Assembly: GCA_024638355.1 (NCBI GenBank)
Contig: JAHEKO010000076.1
Span: 1 to 11,251 of the forward strand
Source of the DNA: Acidobacteriota bacterium
Lineage (GTDB): Bacteria > Acidobacteriota > Thermoanaerobaculia > Multivoradales > JAHEKO01
Direction of reading: 5' to 3'
DNA: 11,251 nt
Shown here: one piece after another, positions 6,410 to 11,251 of the stretch
Layout: each line of letters opens with the position of its first letter
Numbering within the stretch: position 1 is the stretch's first letter
Notes under the pieces: model-generated
Told to the model about the DNA's origin: nothing
The model's input: only the letters and a program-made list of their open reading frames with translations
The model's database searches: none
Translations under genes and position numbers: made by a program

Positions 6410-6667
6410 ATGAACGCAACCTGGGCAAGCTGGTTCGTAGGGGGGCTGGGCATCTATGCAGGGATCGGCTGTCTCTTCGCGATCGCGTTCGTCTGGCGAG
6501 GCGCCGCGCGCATCGATCCCGGGGCTCGAGGCGCGCCGGCCGGATTCCGGCTACTGATCTTTCCCGCCGCCGTCGCCCTGTGGCCGATACTCGCCAGGAG
6601 GTGGTGGACCGGCCAACGCCAGCCGCCCACGGAGACCAACGCGCACCGGGTGGCCGCGGGAAGATGA
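6410..6667 (+). CDS. Small two-helix membrane protein, first gene of operon
   Basis: Unassigned 85-residue protein. Helix 1 spans about 6-28 (WASWFVGGLGIYAGIGCLFA and on) and helix 2 about 46-62 (FRLLIFPAAVALWPILA), joined by a short RGAARIDPGARGAP loop. It ends in a hydrophilic tail after RRWW. The ATG at 6410 was chosen because the frame upstream of it (from 6323) is Arg-rich and unlike a membrane protein's N-terminus; the ribosome site is poor. Its stop overlaps the next gene's start (ATGA at 6664-6667). With the following tiny membrane protein and the Rieske fusion it probably forms a membrane redox complex, as an accessory subunit. That role is inferred from context only; no catalytic or metal motif is present. 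Confidence 0.75.
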   Translation: MNATWASWFVGGLGIYAGIGCLFAIAFVWRGAARIDPGARGAPAGFRLLIFPAAVALWPILARRWWTGQRQPPTETNAHRVAAGR

Positions 6668-6810
6668 TCGCCCCGCTGCGAGCCTGGCATCGGCGGTGGT
6701 GGCTCCTCGCGGCGCTCGCCCTGCCCCTACTCGTGTGGGCGGCGCTGGCCGCGCGCCAGCCGGTGCCGGCGGTGGACGAGCTGCCGGCCTTGGAGGAGGC
6801 CCGGCCGTGA
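6664..6810 (+). CDS. Tiny single-helix membrane protein
   Basis: Unassigned 48-residue protein: a positively charged start (MIAPLRAWHRRWW), one membrane helix at about 13-30 (WLLAALALPLLVWAALAA) and a short acidic tail rich in Pro and Glu. The positive-inside rule puts the tail outside the cytoplasm. The ATG at 6664 overlaps the preceding stop and its own stop overlaps the next gene's GTG (GTGA at 6807-6810), so it is translationally coupled on both sides. Size, topology and position suggest an assembly or stabilising subunit for the Rieske/ferric-reductase-like protein. This is inference; it could also be a spurious frame, but both couplings and the clean helix argue for a gene. Confidence 0.68.
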   Translation: MIAPLRAWHRRWWLLAALALPLLVWAALAARQPVPAVDELPALEEARP

Positions 6811-8606
6811 CCGTCGGCTACAAGGCGGTCGGCTGGAACCGTCAGAAGAAGCTCTACGACGGAGTCGTCCTGGCCGGCTTGCTTCTCTACCTCGGAGCGT
6901 TCGTCGGCGCCGGTCTCGCACTCAGCCCGAAGATCACCATCGAGACCCTGTTGATCCGCGCCTTCGGCACCGGCGCCCTGTTCCTGCTTCACGTGGTGCT
7001 GATGATCGGCCCGCTCGCGCGTCTCGACCGGCGGTTTCTGCCGCTCCTCTACAACCGGCGCCACCTGGGCGTGATCACCTTCTCGATGGGGCTCGCCCAT
7101 GGCGGCTTCGCAATCGTCCAGTTCCACGCCCTCGGCAACGTCAACCCCTTGGTGAGCGTGCTGACCTCGAACCCGCGCTGGGACAGCTTGGCGCAGTTTC
7201 CCTTCCAGCCGCTCGGTCTCGCCGCGCTCGGCATCCTGTTCCTGATGGCCGCCACCAGCCACGACTTCTGGCTCGCCAACTTGACCGCGCCGACCTGGAA
7301 GCGGCTGCACCTGGCGGTCTACGTCGCCTATGGCCTGGTGGTGCTGCACGTCGCCCTCGGCGTTCTGCAGCACGAGACCCATCCGATCCTGGCGGCCGTT
7401 CTCCTGGTCGGCCTCGGGGTCGTCGGCGGCCTCCACCTGCTCGCGGCCCTGCGCGAGCGCCGCGGCGACCGCAACCTGGCGCCCGCCGGCGACTTCGTCG
7501 ACTTCTGCGCGCTGGCGGAGATCCCGGAGGACCGCGCGGCGATCCGCTCGATCGGCGGCGAAAGGGTCGCGGTCTTCCGCCATCAGGGCAAGCTCTTCGC
7601 GCTTTCCAATGTCTGCCAGCACCAGAACGGACCCCTCGGCGAGGGTCGCGTGGTCAACGGCTGCGCCGTCTGCCCCTGGCACGGCTACGAGTACCGGCTG
7701 GCCGACGGCGCCTCGCCTCCTCCGTTCACCGAGAAGGTGCCCACCTTTCAGGTCCGCGTCGAAGACGACCGCGTCCTCGTCGATCCGAAGCCCCACCCCG
7801 CCGGTACCGAGCTCGAGCCGGCTCGGGCCGAGCGGGCGTCGGACGAAGCCGACCGGGACGACTTCTACATCGGCTACCAGAAGACGGCGCCGCCCGCGCT
7901 CGCCGCCTGGCTCCGCCGCGTCGTGGTCGCGCTCCTCGTCCTGGCCGTCGCCCTGCCGATCCTTCTGGTGAGTGCGCAAGGCGAGTTCGCCGACTCGTAC
8001 TTCGAGTTCGGCACGGTCAAGGAGTTCGAGGGGCGGCTGGCGGCGACGCCATATCCCGTGCTGCACGTCGAAGCGGGCAGCGACAGCGCGCCGCACCTCC
8101 TGGTCGAGTTCGGCAAGCGCGGGGCGCGCGACGAGCTGCGCGAGCTCGACGGCCGCAGGGTGCGGGCATCCGGCCAGCTCATCCGGCGTGATCCGCTACG
8201 CATGATCGAGCTCACCGCAGAGGCGCCCGCGCTGCTCGACGGGGTGACCGGCGGCGGCGGCCCGAGCTCGCTCGGCAGGCAGACCCTCACCGGCGAGATC
8301 CTCGACAGCAAGTGCTACCTCGGGGTGATGAAGCCCGGGCGCGGCAAGCCGCACCGCGCCTGCGCGGCGCGCTGTATCAGCGGCGGCATTCCGCCGCTGC
8401 TGGTCGTCGCCGATGGCGGCGGCGATCTGCGTCACCTGGTGATCTCGGGAGAGCAGGGGGAGCCGATCGGCTCGAAGCTGGTGCACCTGGTCGCCGAGCC
8501 GGTGACGGTGCGAGGCGAGGTCGTGACGCTGGACGGACTCCTCTACCTGCGCGCGGCGGCGGCCGACTTCCAGCGGGTGGCGGGCGCGGGAGAGAGCTCT
8601 GACTAG
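6807..8606 (+). CDS. Ferric-reductase-like / Rieske [2Fe-2S] membrane fusion protein with Cys-rich tail
   Basis: Predicted membrane electron-transfer protein, 599 residues. Residues 17-215 hold six helices like the ferric reductase/YedZ heme-b core; histidines H62, H98, H107, H168 and H181 are candidate heme ligands. Residues about 225-330 are a Rieske domain with both cluster motifs: VCQHQNGPLG (C270, H272) and CPWHGYEY (C289, H292). A seventh helix (about 370-388) leads to a C-terminal part predicted outside the cytoplasm: a beta-rich stretch from FEFGTVKEFEG, then a segment with C503, H516, C519 and C523 in DSKCYLGVMKPG and HRACAARCISGG. The Cys/His set could bind metal or form disulfides. 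The GTG at 6807 overlaps the preceding stop; the frame stays open upstream, but that stretch is Gly/Ala/Arg-rich and overlaps the preceding gene. Electron donor and acceptor are unknown. Confidence 0.85.
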   Translation: MTVGYKAVGWNRQKKLYDGVVLAGLLLYLGAFVGAGLALSPKITIETLLIRAFGTGALFLLHVVLMIGPLARLDRRFLPLLYNRRHLGVITFSMGLAHGGFAIVQFHALGNVNPLVSVLTSNPRWDSLAQFPFQPLGLAALGILFLMAATSHDFWLANLTAPTWKRLHLAVYVAYGLVVLHVALGVLQHETHPILAAVLLVGLGVVGGLHLLAALRERRGDRNLAPAGDFVDFCALAEIPEDRAAIRSIGGERVAVFRHQGKLFALSNVCQHQNGPLGEGRVVNGCAVCPWHGYEYRLADGASPPPFTEKVPTFQVRVEDDRVLVDPKPHPAGTELEPARAERASDEADRDDFYIGYQKTAPPALAAWLRRVVVALLVLAVALPILLVSAQGEFADSYFEFGTVKEFEGRLAATPYPVLHVEAGSDSAPHLLVEFGKRGARDELRELDGRRVRASGQLIRRDPLRMIELTAEAPALLDGVTGGGGPSSLGRQTLTGEILDSKCYLGVMKPGRGKPHRACAARCISGGIPPLLVVADGGGDLRHLVISGEQGEPIGSKLVHLVAEPVTVRGEVVTLDGLLYLRAAAADFQRVAGAGESSD

Positions 8607-8607
8607 C

Positions 8608-9387
8608 TTGAGCCCCGGCTCCCATTCGGCGTCGACCGTGCTGCCCGAGCAGCCGGTCCGCGAGGGCCGCTACGAGCTTTCCTTCGCGCGCACGGCGGCC
8701 GAGCTCGACGAGGTCCTGCGCCTGCGGTTCGAGGTCTTCAACCTCGAGCTCGGCGAGGGCCTCGACCAGTCCTACGTCACCGGGCGCGACGAGGACCCGT
8801 TCGACGCGGTCTGCCACCATCTGATCGTTCGCGAGGCCACGAGCGGCGAGATCGTCGGCGGCTATCGGATGCAGACGGCCGAGATGGCGGCCGAGCGGAT
8901 CGGCTTCTACTGCGAAGCCGAGTACCACCTGTCCGATCTCCCCTCTACGGTCGTCGGCCAGGCGGTCGAGATCGGCCGCGCCTTCGTCACCGCCCGGCAC
9001 CGCAGCGTGCGTGTCCTCTTCCTGCTCTGGAAGGGCCTCGCACGGTACGGCATCGCCAACGGCAAGCGCTACTTCTTCGGCTGCTCCTCGGTCAAGAGCC
9101 AGGACCCGCGCGTCGGCCGCGGGCTCTTGGACTACCTGCGCCGCGAGGACCATCTGCATCCCGAGATCGAGGTGCGCACGCGCGCCGGATACCGCTGCGA
9201 CGACCAGGGCGAGCCGGTCGAGTCCGACGGCTCGCTGCTGCCCGACCTCTTCCGCATCTACCTCCATCACGGAGCCAAGATCTGCAGCCCGCCGGCGATC
9301 GATCGGCGGTTCAAGACCATCGACTTCCTGATGCTGTCCGACCTCTACGCCGTGCCGCCGCGGATGCTCCGCAACTTCGTCCGCTGA
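8608..9387 (+). CDS. olsB: OlsB-like L-ornithine N-alpha-acyltransferase (GNAT fold)
   Basis: Likely makes lyso-ornithine lipid by transferring a 3-hydroxyacyl chain from acyl carrier protein to the alpha-amino group of ornithine, the first step to ornithine lipids, a phosphorus-free membrane lipid. The 259-residue product fits the hemolysin/OlsB-type acetyltransferase family: LRLRFEVFNLELGEG (37-51), DEDPFDAVCHHLIVR (61-75), GGYRMQT (84-90), VEIGRAFVTARHR (120-132) and LLWKGLARYGIANGKRYFFG (139-158). The TTG at 8608 follows the preceding stop by one base and has GGGAGAG upstream; a GTG at 8638 is an alternative without a ribosome site. The next gene is an OlsA-like acyltransferase 2 nt downstream, the classic pathway partner, which strongly favours this role over a homoserine-lactone or other acyl-amino-acid synthase. 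Confidence 0.8.
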   Translation: MSPGSHSASTVLPEQPVREGRYELSFARTAAELDEVLRLRFEVFNLELGEGLDQSYVTGRDEDPFDAVCHHLIVREATSGEIVGGYRMQTAEMAAERIGFYCEAEYHLSDLPSTVVGQAVEIGRAFVTARHRSVRVLFLLWKGLARYGIANGKRYFFGCSSVKSQDPRVGRGLLDYLRREDHLHPEIEVRTRAGYRCDDQGEPVESDGSLLPDLFRIYLHHGAKICSPPAIDRRFKTIDFLMLSDLYAVPPRMLRNFVR

Positions 9388-9389
9388 CC

Positions 9390-10163
9390 GTGCGCTACGT
9401 CCTGCCGACCGTGCGCCTGCCGCTGATGGCCTCGAGCGTGGCCTTCCTCTTCCTCGTCTGGGGCCTCGGACTACCCTTCGTCGCCGGCTCCGCCCGCGCC
9501 TGGTCGCGCTGGCGGGCCTTCATCCTCAGACGGATCTGCCGGAGCCTGCTGTGGCTGATGGGCGCACGCGTCGAGAGCTACGGCACCCCGCCCCGGGCGC
9601 CCTTCGTCCTGGTCTCGAACCACTTGAGCTACGTCGATATCCTGCTCCTCGCCAGCCGCCTGGATACGGTCTTCGTCTCCAAGTACGAGGTCTCCGACTG
9701 GCCGCTCCTGGGCGTCCTCTGCAGGGCGATGGGCACGGTCTTCCTCAACCGTGAGTCGCGCCGCGACCTCTCGCGGGTACTGGACGAGATGAACCGGCAC
9801 CTCGACCACGGCTGCGGCATCGTGTTCTTCCCCGAGGGCACCAGCACCAACGGCAGCGGCGTCCTCGACTTCCGGCCGTCGCTGCTCGAGATCGCCGTCC
9901 GCTTGCGGCAGCCGGTCTCCTACGCCAGCCTGCGCTACGCTACTTCGGAGGGCCAGCCGGCGGCGGCCGATGCCGTCTGTTGGTGGGGAGATGCGCCCTT
10001 CGTCCCGCACTTCCTGCGTCTCCTCTCGATGCCGGGCTTTCGAGCCGAGCTCCGCTTCGGAGCGCAGCCGATCGCGAGCTCGAATCGCAAGCGCCTGGCA
10101 CTCGAGCTGCGCCAGGCGGTGCTCGATCAACTGATGCCCGCCTCTTCGAGAGCCTCCACATGA
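9390..10163 (+). CDS. olsA: OlsA-like / PlsC-family 1-acyl-glycerol-3-phosphate-type acyltransferase
   Basis: Membrane O-acyltransferase predicted to add the second fatty acyl chain to lyso-ornithine lipid (OlsA role); the PlsC reaction on lysophosphatidate is the alternative. The product is 257 residues, close to family length. A hydrophobic N-terminal segment (about 11-34) anchors it. Motif I is NHLSYVD with H78 and D83; RAMGTVFLNRES (112-123) matches motif II; FPEGT (147-151) is motif III; a Pro-containing RQPVSYASLRY (173-183) fits motif IV. The GTG at 9390 is 2 nt after the olsB-like stop, and its own stop overlaps the next start (ATGA, 10160-10163). The OlsB neighbour is the reason for choosing OlsA over PlsC; sequence alone does not separate them. 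Confidence 0.82.
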   Translation: MRYVLPTVRLPLMASSVAFLFLVWGLGLPFVAGSARAWSRWRAFILRRICRSLLWLMGARVESYGTPPRAPFVLVSNHLSYVDILLLASRLDTVFVSKYEVSDWPLLGVLCRAMGTVFLNRESRRDLSRVLDEMNRHLDHGCGIVFFPEGTSTNGSGVLDFRPSLLEIAVRLRQPVSYASLRYATSEGQPAAADAVCWWGDAPFVPHFLRLLSMPGFRAELRFGAQPIASSNRKRLALELRQAVLDQLMPASSRAST

Positions 10164-10681
10164 GCCGGACCCTTCTCGATCAGAACGCCGAGCTCATCCA
10201 CCAGGGCATCCGCCTGCTCCGCGAGCTGCCCGACGACGCCTACACTTCCGATCGGCAGCCCGGCCTCGAGGCTCCCGCCATCGGCCCGCACTTCCGGCAC
10301 TGTCTCGACTTCTACCTCTGCTTTCTCGACGGCCTCGAGCGCCGCATCGTCGACTACGACAGCCGCGATCGCCGGCCCGACGTCGAGAGCGATCGCGCAA
10401 CCGCGATCGAGACGCTGGCGGCGGCGGCCGGACGAATCGCGGCGCTGGAGCCCGGCAGGCTGACCGAGCGAATCGCCGTCCACCCCGAAGCCGCTCCGGC
10501 CGGCGAGCGGGTCGAATCGACCGTGGGGCGCGAGCTCCAGTTTCTCGCCAGCCACACCGTTCACCACTACGCGCTCGTCGCGCTGGCGCTGCGGCTGGGC
10601 GGCCACCCCGCGCCGAGCGCCTTCGGAGTCGCGCCCTCGACTCTCGAGCACTGGCGCCGCGAGGGGCGAGTTGTCCGTTGA
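10160..10681 (+). CDS. DinB-superfamily four-helix-bundle protein
   Basis: The 173-residue product has the DinB/YfiT-like pattern: helical throughout, with likely metal-binding histidines in GPHFRHCLDFY (H44, H47) and in the late helix RELQFLASHTVHHYALV (H132, H135, H136). DinB-fold proteins often bind divalent metal, and some are thiol transferases; the substrate here is unknown. The frame is open far upstream, but the ATG at 10160 overlaps the preceding stop and begins the family-like sequence (MSRTLLDQNAELIHQGIRLL), so it is the likely start. It is translationally coupled to the OlsA-like gene and to the hydrolase that follows (TTGA, 10678-10681). Its place in a lipid operon is unexplained; the family is widespread and may have no link to ornithine lipids. 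Confidence 0.8.
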   Translation: MSRTLLDQNAELIHQGIRLLRELPDDAYTSDRQPGLEAPAIGPHFRHCLDFYLCFLDGLERRIVDYDSRDRRPDVESDRATAIETLAAAAGRIAALEPGRLTERIAVHPEAAPAGERVESTVGRELQFLASHTVHHYALVALALRLGGHPAPSAFGVAPSTLEHWRREGRVVR

Positions 10682-11251
10682 AGCTCCGCTGGTGGCTTCT
10701 CGGCGGCTATCTGGTCCTGCTGCTCGCCTCGCACGCGGTCCGCTGGCAGAGCACTCCTGAGCCCGCCCCCACCCGGCCGAGCCTGAGCCTGCCCCAGCCC
10801 GGCGGCGAAGGTCCGCCGGTGCGCGTCGCCTATCGGCAGTGGGGCCCGGCGGAGCCCGTCGCGCCGGTCCTCCTGTTGCTGCACGGCAGCCCCGGGAGCA
10901 GCCGTGACTTCACCGCTCTCGCGCCGCTGCTCGAGGATCGCTTCCGCCTGATCGCACCCGATCTGCCGGGCTTCGGGCGCAGCGCCCGCGATGTCGCCGA
11001 CTACTCGATTCGCGCTCATGCCGAGTACATGGAAGCTCTCGCCCGCCGGCTCGGGCTCGACCGCGTCCACCTGGTCGGCTTCAGCATGGGCGGCGGCGTC
11101 GCGCTCGAGCTCGCCGAGCGAGCCCCCGGCCTCGTCGCGTCGGTGACGCTCCTCTCCTCGATCGGCCTGCAGGAGTTCGAGCTCCTGGGCAGCTACCACA
11201 TCAACCACGCCATCCACGCCGCCCAGCTCGGAGCGCTGGTGGCGCTGCACG
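10678..11251 (+). CDS. Membrane-anchored alpha/beta hydrolase, 5' part (runs off right edge)
   Basis: The N-terminal 191 residues are present. Residues 5-20 (WWLLGGYLVLLLASHA) form a signal anchor or uncleaved signal, followed by a Pro-rich linker (25-45). The hydrolase fold starts at about 48: VRVAYRQWG, then LLLLHGSPGSSRDF (65-78, the oxyanion-hole HGSPG), LIAPDLPGFGRSA (91-103) and the nucleophile elbow VGFSMGGG with S137. The catalytic acid and histidine would lie outside the window. The TTG at 10678 overlaps the DinB stop (TTGA); no ATG occurs before the hydrolase motifs, so this start is best supported. The substrate is unknown: a lipid or lipoyl ester would suit the acyltransferase neighbours, but the sequence does not show it. 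A haloperoxidase or dehalogenase-like member of the fold is equally possible. Confidence 0.82.
   Translation, partial: MKLRWWLLGGYLVLLLASHAVRWQSTPEPAPTRPSLSLPQPGGEGPPVRVAYRQWGPAEPVAPVLLLLHGSPGSSRDFTALAPLLEDRFRLIAPDLPGFGRSARDVADYSIRAHAEYMEALARRLGLDRVHLVGFSMGGGVALELAERAPGLVASVTLLSSIGLQEFELLGSYHINHAIHAAQLGALVALH

Noticed and set aside
6399..6413. Mini-frame ATG GGC TTC GAA TGA whose stop overlaps the ATG at 6410, like a leader peptide coupled to the operon.
   Set aside because: Four sense codons with no ribosome site and no attenuator structure; such overlaps arise easily by chance.
6366..8096. Long minus-strand frame opposite the Rieske fusion gene.
   Set aside because: Composition is a mirror of the plus-strand codons, with no hydrophobic core or motif; the plus strand carries the Rieske and membrane features.
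8797..8805. CCGTTCGAC inside the olsB-like gene, another match to the AlgR-like core.
   Set aside because: It lies within coding sequence in a codon context (Pro-Phe-Asp), and a 7-base core is expected about once or twice in a window of this size.

Overview
The window looks like chromosomal DNA of a GC-rich, Gram-negative environmental bacterium, most likely an Acidobacteriota member (Thermoanaerobaculia- or Vicinamibacteria-like). This rests on a TonB-dependent receptor whose N-terminus carries a carboxypeptidase-regulatory-like domain, a secreted protein of the acidobacterial 'VWFA-related' family, uniformly high GC (estimated by eye at about two thirds), frequent GTG/TTG starts and very tight stop/start overlaps. 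No 16S or other taxonomic marker is present, so the placement is inference. No RNA gene, insertion sequence, CRISPR array or phage gene was seen.

Layout. (1) 1-472, minus: N-terminal part of a TonB-dependent outer-membrane receptor, running off the left edge. (2) 473-835: divergent regulatory gap with an 11-nt sequence present once in each orientation; it resembles the CCGTTCG core of AlgR/LytTR-type binding sites. (3) 836-2729, plus: LytS-type histidine kinase and LytTR response regulator, overlapping by 74 nt. (4) 2730-3042: non-coding gap with two strong hairpins, one a perfect 10-bp stem with a GCAA loop. (5) 3043-4785, plus: secreted VWFA-related protein. (6) 4839-6194, minus: secreted protein joining a PA-IL (LecA)-like domain to a LolA-like domain and an acidic repetitive tail. 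(7) 6410 to the right edge, plus: a compact seven-gene run: two tiny membrane proteins, a ferric-reductase-like/Rieske membrane fusion protein with a Cys-rich extracytoplasmic tail, OlsB-like and OlsA-like acyltransferases, a DinB-fold protein and a truncated alpha/beta hydrolase.

How the parts may work together. The kinase/regulator pair could control the divergent TonB receptor through the CCGTTCG boxes. In the right half, the junctions overlap (ATGA, GTGA, ATGA, TTGA) or are 1-2 nt apart, which predicts co-transcription. The operon combines a membrane redox module with a complete predicted ornithine-lipid pathway (OlsB, then OlsA), plus a DinB-fold protein and a membrane-anchored hydrolase with no assigned role. 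The most novel candidates are this redox/aminolipid operon, the three-part Rieske fusion and the lectin/LolA-like fusion.
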